A DNA stretch of 64,000 nt from Kudoa neothunni (taxonomy: Eukaryota; Cnidaria): NCBI GenBank assembly GCA_964304625.1, contig OZ199840.1, positions 558,001 through 622,000 of the forward strand, in the 5' to 3' direction. The position numbers and the translations under genes were made by a program. The notes beneath the pieces were generated by a model. The model was not told where the DNA came from. It ran no database searches and was given only the letters and a program-made list of their open reading frames with translations. Below are positions 35,682 to 48,094 of the stretch, piece by piece; position 1 is the stretch's first letter, and each line of letters starts with the position of its first letter.

Positions 35682-36840
35682 CCATTACGGGACCACGCGG
35701 GGTCTACCGAGATCCCAAGATACGTTTTTTGATCATAACTCTAAAAATCGTTTTCTGTTAATGTTAAAATCTTAAGAATGATCATAAAACACGTAAACCT
35801 ATATATGGGGAAGAAAATCTGTTTTTCTCTTTTTTTAACTTTATAAGAAAACACAATATTTTGATTGCATGCAATTTTAAATGTTCTTAACTTCAATAAA
35901 TTCTTTTATAAATATTAAAAAATATCTTTTTTTTAAACATTAAATGTGTTGGAAAATAACGACACAAATCTCAGAAGATTACCGATAACTAATCCGATTG
36001 ATCTCCTACGTTTTGTTGCATTTACCAAAACATAGAATTCGTTGTTCTCAAAAAATAATTAAAACAATGATGAAAACTACATGGTTGATTATTCCAAGGG
36101 TGAGACAACATCAGAATATAACACGTCTGAATCAGGCCTGGAAAGCATGGATAAATGCGATGACCAATCAGGTCGCACTGAATATTTACATTAGCATGTC
36201 GAAAGTGTTTCAGTGTTTTTCCGATGAACTTCCAATATTTATAGGTTCATGAAGTGTTTTTCTTTAAATATTAATTACGCGGGTTATTAATCTCGAATGA
36301 TATATCATTTGATTTTGCACATGATAATTTATAGTCTTGTTATAAACGAGTATTTAATTTTGAACAGAAAACCGCACTTAAAAATACGATGAAATTTGTT
36401 TAATTTAAAAGATATGTTGAACCTCTTAATCTTAAGATCAGTATTTAATCTTAATGTGCCAGCCGAGTATTGCCGATAAAACCTGCAAGGGTTGTGTAAT
36501 ATTTTTCCTCATTTACTTTCCAATTATTGATTCCGTAATGTCTTCAGTTTCAATAAACCATTAAATTTTGTACGTACTATCAATATATGTCCATATCAAA
36601 ACATATAATGTGTTCATTCAGGTGTAACCTTCGTGAACTATCGAATCAAAATAATTTATAATTATTCGTTGACAGGAAAGAAGTTGCATAATAATTGTGA
36701 CTTAATTCGATTTATTATAATTTATAATTTTAAATATACGAATTTGATGTAATTTAATTAAGTTTAGTTGAATTTTTACTCGGGTCTCGTGAGACCCCGC
36801 TTGGACACACACGGGTTTTTAAATCGGTTGGTCCCGGAGG
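35682..36840 (+). mobile_element. piggyBac-like element with palindromic ends
   Basis: TTAA (35678-35681) is followed by CCATTACGGGACCACGCGGG and the imperfect palindrome GGGTCTACCGAGATCCC. The right end near 36840 mirrors this with CGGGACCAACC and GGGTCTCACGAGACCC, though its TTAA is mutated to TATAA. On the plus strand at 36080-36170 one frame reads DYSKGETTSEYNTSESGLES, an acidic serine-rich stretch like piggyBac transposase N-termini. No catalytic domain is visible. Probably a deletion derivative. Confidence 0.5.
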
Positions 36841-37756
36841 GGTATAATAATTTTTTTTAAATTTCATACTATTTTTAAGATAATAACATTTAACTGTTAT
36901 ATTGTACCAAATTCAAAATTATATTCAACAATTGTTAATGAAATTAATATTTTTGAATACGATGATGCGCATTTCTTTTAATCACGATAAATTCAGTCAC
37001 TTGAAAAAGGGCTAAAAAAGTGTTTAACCCTCGAAAAACGAATTCGGAATAATTTACATTTCAGCCAAAGTTTAGATTTGCTTTAATCCTAAACATTGAT
37101 TAGACCTTTATTTAGTTAATATTTTTTGGAAATTCCATTTTATTAGATAATACATTCTGTATTATTTATGTTAATCATTTTTATTGCACACGAATTATAG
37201 TATCTGAAATATGAAACCAACAAAAAAATTATTTCCAATTATGCTTAACATTTCTATTACTTAAAAGTTTATTAACCTTAAGACATTTACAGAATTACAG
37301 AAATTTTAATAATATTTTAGTTAAAAAATTGTGAACACATTAAAAAATGTTTGGTGTATTATCGTCATTTTTTTACGCTTAATTAATTTTGAATTTTCTA
37401 TTTCTTAATTACAATAAAATAATTGTTTTTATTTGTCAAATAAATAAAAATAGTTCAATTAATGTAAAAAAAATTAATTTAAACATATTAGACTGTATTA
37501 TGATTGATGTAGTCTTCTTCGCCTTATAAAGGTTAACACGAAGAGTCGCTAGTTACAAGGGGATTTGATGATCTCTATTAGTGGAAATAATATGAATTTT
37601 TCGATGGATCATTACTAGAATGGGTAACATAAAGAAGTTTTAACTTCCTCAAAATTTAAAAGAATTTTAAACGAAGCAAACGTTAATGTAAAAATCGATA
37701 ACAGAAACAATCGTTATGTGTTTAAATTGTTTGGATCGGTAACATGTAATTCATGT
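36841..37756. other. AT-rich intergenic region
   Basis: No exon, motif or repeat that I can support. Confidence 0.45.
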
Positions 37757-38860
37757 TCAGTTACCATCTGTCTGTAAGATACGTCTCGCAAGAATTTCTC
37801 TATAAATACATATAAATATTATCTCAATAAAAAATAAATAATAGTTTGTACCTCATTTCAGGTGTCATGTTGTAAATATAATAAAATGCAAGATGATTTA
37901 ATACATTATTAGCACAAAAGGTGCTATCACAATAAAGAGTGTAACCATGACCAACATACGCTCGTTGATACCAACCCGCAACAACTGAGCTTAAATAGTT
38001 GCACTAAACAAGGTATGATAATTGATAATCAGTGGGATTTTAGTTAAAAAATAACCATAGTTATGTTTTGAAGGTCGTTAAATTGTATAAGGCATTTTAT
38101 ATTGAGGATGTCTTGTGCTGCGCAAATTCCCTTCATGTTCTCAATAACATTCACCAAAATCTAGAGATTAATCAAAGCATAAATCAAACATCATCGTTTA
38201 CCGCACAACCAACACATTGCACATCTTGTGCCGTCAGATTAGCTATAAAGTATGTTAATACAGAAATACAATTTAATTATGGCTAATAAAAACTACAAAT
38301 ATTTTTGGGTTATAAATCACTTTATATATTCGTAACTTAATGGGATTAATTAAAAATGTGAATTAGTAAGACTTAACTAATTGTAATAGTAATGCATACT
38401 AACTTTTATTATTAACGCAATTTCCTCCGTCTTCGCAAAACGAGTTGTAAACTATAACTCTACTTGCAGAATTTTCTATAGCTTGGTTTATACTCAGCGT
38501 TTCGGTAGGCTAAAATATGTGATATCGAATTTCGACTGGTTATTACTCTAAGTCGAACAGTTCCATTATACTGATCCAAATAACGGGAAACTTGAGCTTT
38601 TAATCTATTTTTCAACTCTTCGCTAGGTCTAGTGTAAGCAATATTTCCATTCCACTAAGTATTCTTCCTCAATACAGGCAACAATAACATAATACTACAT
38701 TCAAGTGGTCGACGGAGAATCCTAAGTGAACATTGTTGGTAATAATCACTAAAAAAGTTGTATTCTCTTTGATTAATCATAACATACACAAAAGAAGATA
38801 GAGTGCAATCATAAGATTTTAAATTGACGGTTTCTAACACTAGGCGAGAATCTTTAGAAT
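37757..38860 (-). CDS. Unrecognised, probably extracellular multi-exon protein
   Basis: At least six exons can be chained on the minus strand: LKSYDCTLSSFVYVMINQRE...SDYYQQCSLRILRRPLEC; WNGNIAYTRPSEELKNRLKA...SRYLDQYNGTVRLR; PTETLSINQAIENSASRVIV...YNSFCEDGGNCVNNK; NLTAQDVQCVGCAVND; ILVNVIENMKGICAAQDILN...KCLIQFNDLQNITM; CNYLSSVVAGWYQRAYVGHG...LYCDSTFCANNVL; then REILARRILQTDGN and a stop at 37757-37759. Introns are about 29-53 nt with matching phases. The first junction would need a 21-nt intron and is doubtful. Paired cysteines and N-glycosylation sites (NGT, NLT, NIT, NMT) suggest an exposed or secreted protein. The N-terminus is not resolved and may lie in the exon at 39161-39345. I cannot assign a family. 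Confidence 0.5.
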
Positions 38861-39160
38861 TTATAATTGTTTATCTTATCATTTTATGAACTAAATAGAT
38901 AAAAATAAACGGGATAATATTAGCAAGTAAAATAAATTAGAAGAGTAACAAAGAAATTATCTATTTTGACATAGTAACGAATATTCCAATGATATGGAAG
39001 ATAATTCAAATAGTATCAATCCGTAAATTTCACCGGTTAAAAATATTTATATTCACATTATCATGCCTTACCAGTGATTATAATTGAAGTATTTAGATAT
39101 TTGTTGACAAAATTGGCTTGTCATAATATACATTATCAAAAATTAGTATTATATCTCAAA

Positions 39161-39345
39161 CTTTGTTAAAATATCATGCCTTCTATTACGAGCTGCCAAT
39201 AAATAATTTATTTCCGTAATATTTATTGAGGAATAAAAATATAATCGATATTTTTCATCAAACAAATGAGTTATTAATCTATTACCACAGCCTGTTACAA
39301 TTATAAAATGTTCATCTACTGTTTCCAGTTTAATATTGAGGAGAT
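39161..39345 (-). CDS. Probable exon, perhaps 5' part of the preceding gene
   Basis: An open minus-strand frame without an internal ATG reads NIKLETVDEHFIIVTGCGNR, LITHLFDEKYRLYFYSSINI, TEINYLLAARNRRHDILTKF. It is clearly more protein-like than its surroundings. It could be an upstream exon of the gene ending at 37757, since both contain a similar L(E)TV(N/D) start, but no splice path between them was fixed. No family recognised. Confidence 0.4.
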
Positions 39346-40289
39346 AAACAATGGTGAGTTGTGATAATATTATTCTCTTACTCCTTTTTTAAATTCATTC
39401 AACTTCCTGGATTTGTCGTTATGATCATAAATATAATTAATAAAAGAATACAATATATATATATATATCAAAAATGAACGTATAATTACTTGTGTTGTTT
39501 ATTTATTATTTATAATTGAATTGATAGCTTATTTTAAGGATTCAGTGCTTATAACTAAAACGATAAAAATTACCATAGAAAATTTAATAGAATAGATAAC
39601 TACTTCCAAGTGATCCCTGTTAGGTAGGGGGAATATGAGAAAAACTAGGTGACATTCCAAAGGACTTGGGCTCCACTTTAAAACCAAGTCCGTTAGAGGG
39701 TGTTCGTATTTGTCCCTTTTTAAAAGTTAATCACATGATTTTTATTTTTGCTATTCCAATCTTATTTTTATTCCGATTGCCTTATACTCTACATAAGTTT
39801 CTAAATTGAAAATACTGCTTAATTAAAATTCACAAATTATGAAGAATTTTTGGAAATAAGTGTAAAAGTGATTACTTACAGTATTTGTGATTTGTATATA
39901 CAGTTGTATACAGTTGTGCCGGGATATTACGCATTTTTTTGGGACAAGGCTCGAATGCATAACTACCCTAAAATACTTAATATACATGCTTAGCGCCTGT
40001 GAGACCTTTTTTCTACTTATTCTCTCGTCACACTAATAATAACTTTAATAGGGAGATGTGAAACATGTTCGTAATAATTTTTTTATTGTTCACAGAGTAG
40101 TTTAACAATAAATAAGATAGTTTAAGACAGAGATATTTTTTCAACAAGAAATTTTTTATTTCTCTTGTTTTGAACGAAGTTTAAATTAGTTTGAAAAAGG
40201 AAAAATTTAACTTTTTAATGTATTCCAATATTTCAGTGTGATGGATCTTGAATTATTTCTTTTAGATTTTCTATTTAATTTGTTCATTT
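39346..40289. other. AT-rich intergenic region with an inverted-repeat relic
   Basis: Around 39655-39705 GGACTTGG and CCAAGTCC face each other and are followed by GTTAGAGGG, resembling the palindromic ends of the TTAA elements. No second end was found. A (TA)n tract lies at about 39455. Confidence 0.4.
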
Positions 40290-40653
40290 TTAGACTAACT
40301 CTCGAAGAAAACTCATGGACTCATTGAACTGTCCTCGACCGACAGTTATAGGAGTGTTCTCTTTCGAGTCGTCCTTTATGCCATTGGCTAATTTATTTTC
40401 CTATTTTATTGTATTTTCTGGACAGCTTCATGTTTCTCGTTCTCGAAAGTTCGAACCACTCATTCCTTCTTATATCGAGTAGTTTGAATTTTTTTATAAG
40501 AGTTTTGATATAAAATCTTAAATCACTTGAAATAAAGCAAGCAAATATTTTTGATTTTATTGACACAATTGTTTTCAATGTGGTGACTGATTTAAGGCCG
40601 GAGCGCTTAACGATGTTCGCTTTAGAGCCACTCTTAGTTCCTACTTTTTCCAT
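40290..40653 (-). CDS. Small basic protein, two exons, unrecognised
   Basis: From ATG at 40653 the frame reads MEKVGTKSGSKANIVKRSGL, KSVTTLKTIVSIKSKIFACF, then LIKKFKLLDIRRNEWFELSR. Beyond its stop the minus strand continues with NGIKDDSKENTPITVGRGQF and NESMSFLREL before a stop at 40290-40292. That second part is clearly protein-like, so a short intron ending near 40378 (ATTAG) probably joins them, but I could not fix the donor in phase. The N-terminus is strongly basic, which would suit a nucleic-acid or cytoskeleton-binding protein. No family recognised. Confidence 0.35.
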
Positions 40654-41566
40654 TTATTTAATAATATACACGTTTTCTTCTAGTATGCGATAATTTTTCC
40701 TATTTTCCTACTGTGTACTAACCATGCTAATGTAATTGAACTACAGATTTCAGGTGAGCAATAAGTACGCATTCCTATTTTCCCAACGAAAAAATTATTT
40801 CTTAATTCTATAATTATATTTATCGATGTATTTTACTCTTGTCTCACGATTTATAACTATAGTTAATTCGTATATTTTGCATTTTCGACCTCATTTCTAA
40901 AAGTGCGCTACTGTACAATCTTTATTAAATTGTTATTATTCCATTTCTAATTTCTTGGGTTCACGAAATAATCTAATATAGCCATAACTACACATAGAAT
41001 ATTCAATTTTTACGGTCTACTGAATTCGTTATAATTTTTAATTTAATATTATTATATCAAGTTTATTATATAGTATATAATTATGCTGAATGAGTTAATA
41101 TTTAATAATTAAGGTAATACATATATATATATTTTTATTTTTCATTTCTAAGGAAAAAGTAACTATACGTTAGATAAATTGAAATCTTTCTAATAAATTT
41201 GATAGAACGGAACTTTAAAAACTTTTCCAGTTTAAATCCGAGTTGAGAAAAGAGTTTATATAGCAAATATGATTCTAAATGGCTAATGGAATCAGCCAAG
41301 TATGATCATGTTGTTTAAGGTTAAATTTTTTTAAGATTAAATTAAATTTTGAGAAACATAGACACGATTGCATGAATATTGACTGAAAATATCTTATTTA
41401 GAAAAATTTGTTAATCATTTTGATCTCGCTATATTTATCCGATTCGTCTAAACCTTATATACTCTCCGAAAGTAGATTATTTCATATACAAAATGTGTGT
41501 TCACTATCGAGAATCAAACGATAAAGGTCGAGTCCATTTAGATTTTAATATAGTATGTTAGTAAAA
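40654..41566. other. AT-rich intergenic region
   Basis: Nothing supported except a (TA)n tract near 41117. Confidence 0.45.
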
Positions 41567-41788
41567 TTACAATATGAGAACAATTTCTATTCGATATTGT
41601 TCCTTATATTTTTTGTGCCTGCAAGTTTGGTCCTTTTGAATGCAATGATTGAATTGAACAATCGTAAAAGACAAAGACTGCAAGTAGGTGGTGCTTTCAA
41701 TCGGTATCATTATAATATATTTTAGAGCGTACGTGGAGGAAATTACGATAGACAAAATGACGTTAAAATAAACCTTGAAGACAATCAT
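41567..41788 (-). CDS. Possible small secreted protein, 73 residues
   Basis: The frame from ATG at 41788 starts with a signal-peptide-like stretch (MIVFKVYFNVILSIVISSTY, cleavage plausible after A21). A ~50-residue tail with two cysteines six residues apart (CIQKDQTC) follows. It may equally be the first exon of a longer secreted gene, or a chance ORF. No family recognised and no downstream exon found. Confidence 0.25.
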   Translation of the reverse strand: MIVFKVYFNVILSIVISSTYALKYIIMIPIESTTYLQSLSFTIVQFNHCIQKDQTCRHKKYKEQYRIEIVLIL

Positions 41789-43849
41789 AGTGTGGCACGT
41801 TTAACCGAATAACTCACCTAATTAGATGATTTAAGTGTGTTCTGGTTTAGAAAATCCATAAAATAGTTTTAAATGCAAATTTTTTGTATCTTTCATTGCA
41901 AACTACTTTTTCATTTTTTCTTTAGAACTAAATTTCAAAGTTCAGTTTGTTTACGACGAGTAAACATCAATGACCTTTATGCCTCAAAATCAATTTTCTG
42001 TCGTATAACTGGAGTTAATTATAGGTAGGTCTAGTTTTTTAGTTTACAATAAGGTTTTGATATTGCATAATTTTTCCCTAGTCGAAAAAGTGTCGCGCTA
42101 CCAATTATATTTGCAAGCGCAATCATATAATTTATTCATCCAATAAATTATTTTAATTTAGAGTACATATTTTAAATTTATTATCACTTATTCTTCTACT
42201 AGTGGAAATTATGAAATTTGGTATCTGTACTGTCATGTAAACATATTTATAATTAATTATTTAATTAATGAAAATATATTATTCAGATATTAAGAATATT
42301 TTGGCACTCACCATAAATTTACTATTTTTAAATTCTCAAAATTTTTTAAAATTTTTTATATACATACTTTATTTTTTTTGTTATAAATATTGTTATCTTA
42401 GCTATAATTAGGTTCTCGATTTAACCATATAATGAAAGGATTAATGAAGAGACGCCTAAAAATTATCTTAAATCGTGAACTTGACTGCATTTTCAGAGAG
42501 ATTAACATTTAAATATATTTGACTTCAATTTTTAATTCCATATTTAAACATTTAATAGAAATATTAATGGATTCTTAATAAATTTCAAAACTAGCTAATT
42601 TTTAGCCCAATTTATTTATCAGGACCAACTTAAATTTTTATATTTAAATATATTATACATAATATCATCAAACTAATATTCCTTTCATATAAATGATTAG
42701 CAATCTACTCCAAGACTTTACATGAATCCAAGATAAATGAGTTAAAATAAGCTTAAGGCGAATTTGAACAGAAAGCATTGTATTAAAAGAATTTTAATCT
42801 GCCACTAGATGTGAAAAACATTTATTTATGAGCACAAAAAGCCTTCTATAAAGATTTGAAAATCTTTATATCCCAATCGTTAAAATATTTCAAAAAAATA
42901 AGGATAACGCTTTTTAATTATTTCATAAACAAGCCTTTATCGAAACATCATTTATGTAATTAAAATATCTTGATTTTTCTAATTAATATATGAGGTGTAA
43001 AGACACCTTGCATCCCCTTGAATCAATCTAGGTCTTAACATACTTACAACATTTTCATAATAATTATATATTTTAAACCCGATCCATTCTGCTATTTTAA
43101 ACAAATTTCGTCGATTTTACTTCAATGGAGTTTTTTATTAAGGTTTGGAATGTCATCGGCAGTGTTTATGGAAATTATATCTGAAAAAATACATTGCAAT
43201 TTTTGGAACTCACAAATATTTTTTTTCTCGTCCATAAATAAAATTTAATACATCTAACCTAGAAAAATCTTTAAAATAGATAATAAAATTTTTCAACAAA
43301 TTTAATTGTGATAGAGTTTGAAATTTTAATATTTTGGAAGACCGGAAATATTTTCACTTTTTTCCACATCACAAAAAGCTTTTTAAGTTAAGCGGTTGTT
43401 TTCAAATGTTTCGCGTTTTCATCAATTTAAAGTTATTGTAGATGAAAAAAATATTTCAAATTTTAATTCCTTAAGCAAAAAATATATCTTTAATTGAATG
43501 ACCATCCTTAAATTATTGGAACAATAATATGCATCCTTCACTTGACATATTGAAACGTTTCGCATCCATAACTTTTTAGCATTTTATTTATTGTATTGAT
43601 TTATAAAATAGTATGCTTCTAATTTACATCTAAAAATTTAGTTTTGGTTTAGTTTAATTGGACACTGAAGATGTACCCTCCAAGGATTATGAGATTAAAA
43701 TACAGAAAATATTTACGCAAAAGCGAGACCCAAAGTAATTCCCAGTTTTTTAATATTTTTGTAGATAAAATTTATTTAGAATATGTAATTTAGATTCTTT
43801 ATGATAATTAGAAACAAATGTTGTACATAAGTAAGTAGATTAAATAACA
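41789..43849. other. 2 kb AT-rich intergenic region
   Basis: I see nothing coding and no structured repeat. Composition is very AT-rich throughout. Confidence 0.5.
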
Positions 43850-45472
43850 CAGTCGAACCTCGATTATCCAGAAGAAATTTTAAATTTTATTTGGATTTAT
43901 TGACATTATGTGCCGATAAATGTTCGATTATCCGGAAGAACCGTTTAATCATATTTCATGATATAAGTAGCACTCATCACCGCAAGACATACAATGTACC
44001 ATACATATCAGGGTGACCAGATTTGCACAGATTGGGAGCCAACTTTAAGGTTTCCCACATTTTCAAGAGCTACAAGGCATTAAAATCAGTTTATATCTCT
44101 TCCTTATTTAAAACTTAAATTATAAAAAATTTTTTGGGGAATATTGATAACATATTGTAGAATTATAAATATAGGTTTTTAATTTTTTTCTATTCAGTGA
44201 ATCGCTGAAAGACTTACATATAATTTTATAGGTATAATTTATGATGGTTTTTCCAAACAAGTAACTTTGTAGTTAATGATCCAAGAAACTATTTCTCGAT
44301 GAAAAAGGTTGCAAAAATAATAAAATATTTTTCATATTTAATCGTGTATGATAGTCTGACATATAATAAAATTAAATATTTACGAATAAAGTAATAACAC
44401 GAGAATTTAATACTTTTTGATTTTTTCAGAAATTGTTACTTATTTTACATTTTTTTATGGCTCCGCATTATCAGTGAGCTGACGGTAATTCGGTCCGTAT
44501 GTTGTTAACGCTGTATGAATTAGTTGAGTCAGGTGTTTGTTTGTGAGGAAGGGATTCGCAACAATAAGTTGTTCCAAAGATAGAAACGAGCTTTCGGCGA
44601 ATTTCTTTTAACTTTGAATATTTTGTTTCTAGAAGATATTTCCACAATTCCCTTGGTGAGTTGGAATTATGAATCATGTTCAAAGCTTTAATGAATTTTT
44701 TATTCTTTCGATATCTATCATTTTGATAATGTATAAACTTTAGTTCTAAATGTATTTCCTAATAAAACTAGTAATAATTCTGATTTGCATCAATTATTAA
44801 AAATATAAGGTAGTTTGTACCTATGTTTTCTAATCAAAAATATTGTTTAGTTTCCGATTAAATATTTAATTTCCTCGCTTTATTAAACAGTTTAAACTTA
44901 GTACTTTTCTGAATTAACATGTTGGTTGAATTAAAAAAAATTCAACTGAACAAATATTTTTCAAGAGCCACATGTGGCTGGCGAGCGATGGTTTGGCCAT
45001 CCTTGATATATACCAATGAAATATTTAAAAAAAAGAATAGTTATAGGTTATTTATTAATAAATCTTCATTTCAAAACTTAAGTTAAGCATTCAGTTCTTA
45101 TATAGATTTACATTATATCCGAACATATGCCTGTATAGATTTTACACAAACATTAATTATCGATTTTTCAAAAGATAGGTTACTCCTTTGTAGACGTGTA
45201 AAAACTGTCATGATTATGTACTGTTTTTCTTTGTTTCCACATTCTTAGTTAATAGATATGTCAATATTTTCAATTTAAGTGGCAAACATTAAGTATTTCA
45301 CTTAATAAATAGTAAAAATTGCTTACTACTCAAATAGACAATCTTTTAAGTAGAAATTAATAAAAAAGTTTTCGCACAAGACATTGTTAATGTTCGATTA
45401 ATCGAAACCTCGCTGGCCACCCGGAAAGAAAATCGCCGGTTCCAAATTTTCTGGACATTCGAGGTTTGACTG
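43850..45472. mobile_element. Tigger/pogo element interrupted by a hAT
   Basis: The left end CAGTCGAACCTCGATTATCC and the right end, read inward, CAGTCAAACCTCGAATGTCC are Tigger-type inverted repeats. TA follows the right end, while the left flank has drifted to CA. A second CGATTATCCGGAAGA copy lies 70 bp inside the left end. The interior has no Tigger transposase left and is mostly taken up by a 997-bp hAT. The left ~130 bp matches the MITE at 16795-17101. Confidence 0.65.
44009..45005 (-). mobile_element. hAT element nested in the Tigger
   Basis: The ends are CAGGGTGACCAGATTTG and, inverted, CAAGGATGGCCAAACC, with GAGCC(A/C)AC inside both ends (TTGGGAGCC at left, AGAGCCACATGTGGCTGGCG at right). 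This is the layout of Charlie/ZBED-like hAT elements. The minus strand at 44471-44683 encodes the C-terminal dimerisation block of a hAT transposase: SPRELWKYLLETKYSKLKEI, RRKLVSIFGTTYCCESL, where FG(S/T)TY.CES is the family hallmark. Beyond that the frame is lost. It is a deleted relic, younger than the Tigger it sits in. Confidence 0.7.
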
Positions 45473-48094
45473 TATATGGAAAGACAAACGTTAAATTACG
45501 CAATATCTAGCCGCAAACTGCCGAAACCTTATTGTACTTTGTTTAATACAAATCACCGCAATGCACAAAATAGTAATATACTTTATATAGAATTGGTAAA
45601 AATAAAAAAATTAATGTAATTTATTTTTACCATACTATATAAATAACATTGAGCTTCAAATTTAACAATTTTCAAAAAATAAATAAAATATACACTTTGA
45701 TTTCAACATCATCGCAGTAAAGGAATAATAAAGCAAAACAGAAAACATTCTAAAATTATGAGTATCGCCCGTTGCATTTAATCTCTGATTTTTAATTAAA
45801 TACGCCATGATACTGTTTTATCCAATAGTGTAAGAATTATGTCGAATTTATATGTAATCTTTGGATTGAATTTTAATAATTATTATGTTAATTGTTAAAG
45901 AAAATATTCACAAATTCTTCGTAATATACAATTTAAAACAATAATACTAATAAAATGTTTAAATTTATTTCCTCAATCCTCTCCAATCATCTTTTGAGTA
46001 TATAAATGATATAAAATGAAGCTTCTCAGAACGCTTGTTCTTACCACCATCTACTTAAATTGCCTTAATCGAATTTAGCATATATACAATTTCCAATCAA
46101 GATAAATATTGATCAAGTCAAGTTATAAACTTTGATATGTTTTATTATAATGAAAGTTTTGGCATCAATGTCTATGGCCAATCCAAAAATTATAATTTAA
46201 TCCCAGTATGATTTGTTGAATTGAAAATTTATCAACTAGCATAATTTTCCCCGTGGGATAAATGATTATCTGGTCATACTTAGTGTGAATATTCATCTAT
46301 AAAAAAAATCAAAAATTGTTCGATTTATAACTAAAACTCCAGAATGAGCAATCTTCCAATAAATTTCTCATGGAATGAACCAACAGTCTATCGATTTAAC
46401 TTAATGAAAAGATAATATTAATTGAAGTCTTTTATTTTAAACAACGCGGTGTAAAACTGAGCAGAAAACACAAAATGATGGAGAATGGTGCTTATTTCAC
46501 CAATAAGTTATCATATATGTTTTTAAAATCTTTCTAAAACACAAAAATTGTCAGAATGTTGAAAAATTGTATCATTTGTCTTATTAATACTCTCTACAAT
46601 ACGAAATTAAGAATATTGATTAACAGTTTTCACATATGTTTTAGGATACTTTCTACAACGTATAAATAAGAAAACTGATGAAAAGTTATCTTAGTTTGAA
46701 TAATTGATATAAAATAATGAGGAGCTATCGTTGTATTCTATAGCAAATAAAATGCTTTTAGCAATGTTGCACATGCGCGACGACGACGCATGTATAGTGT
46801 TTCGTTATTTATTCATTATTTACTCGATAGAATTTTCAAAAATTTATAAAAATCACATGTATTAATATTTTAAATAATTCTATGAAAGAAAAATGTGGGG
46901 CAGATTTCTACCCCAATTTATTTGGAAGGTGTTTTTACATAAACTTTTTTGATGTATGACAAAAAAAAATTTCGACTCATTTTTCTGAACGTCTTCATAA
47001 AGATAAAAGATCACCAATAGTGGAGAGGAGTTATGTTCAATTTATACACTATAGTATTGGCGAAATTAACTTGAGGTAGAAATCTACCTCATTTTATTTA
47101 GAAGGTTAAGTGTATAATCCACAACGTATTTGCCTACAACTTTATTTTTATAATATAAGACACAATATTATATTCAAGGAATTCCATAATATGGGAATTA
47201 AAGAATAATATCATAAATAAAGTAAATTTCATATTAACTTTTCCACCATTAAGATTCTTAACGTATAATTTATTAGAGAAGAGTCTTCCTGTCCGGGCGA
47301 ACTTGGTTGTACAAGGAAACGCGGACTTTTCTTATTAAATATTGTATATTTTAATTATTTATGACTCAGAATCTTCAAAGTAAAAATCAAAAGATTGTTC
47401 ATTGTTAAAATTGAAGTTTATCGATAGAATAACAGGCCACCCACAACCCGTTTCAATCAATCACGTTATGCTCAAATATCTGCCCCTAGTAATATGATAA
47501 CTCCCCAGGAATCCCAATTTAGCCAATCAACGTATCATTATTATCAGCAATATTAAATTACAATTTTACTCATGGTTGTAGGTTTCTCACATATATATAT
47601 ATATATATATATATGTATCGTTTAAGTACCCTTACCAACAATACTTAGGTTGGTTTCTCCTTTTTGTTTAGTCAATCTATAATCTTGGAAATTATCACAT
47701 TCGCCAGGAAACTCTCATATTGTCTTAATTGAATCTTATAAAACAAATATGTAAATTTAAACTCATTCCTCCTAATATAATTAACAAATTTTTATTAAAA
47801 AACTACGAAATAAGATTTTGTTTGAATTTTACACAAATTTACCAGAAAATTGGCCTTATTATACTCGTTATAAGGTATTTATAAAATTATTGTAAAGTTT
47901 TTCTGTGACAAAATGAAGAAAAAGATAATTATAAGCCATTGAGTAGAATAGTTAAATGTTTTTTTCTGACGTATCAATATGATTCATTAATAGAATGAAG
48001 TAAAATATTGTTTGGAATTTATAATAATTATAAAATAACAAAAAATGCAAGTAATGGATCATTCAAGCCGAAAATATAATAATATGGTAATCTT
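45473..48094. other. AT-rich region with two TTAA-element ends
   Basis: At 46904-46932 and 47065-47109 two similar ends occur in the same orientation: GGGGCAGATTTCTACCCC then TTTATTTGGAAGG, and GAGGTAGAAATCTACCTC then TTTATTTAGAAGG-TTAA. Each carries an 18-bp palindrome. No partner end was found. A GC-rich patch at 47284-47330 (CCTGTCCGGGCGAACTTGG, closed by CGCGGAC) resembles the island at 33998. A (TA)n tract lies at 47590-47614. No gene seen. Confidence 0.45.

Noticed and set aside
44471-44683. Host gene on the minus strand
   Set aside because: The FGTTYCCES block is the hAT transposase dimerisation domain and lies between paired hAT ends.
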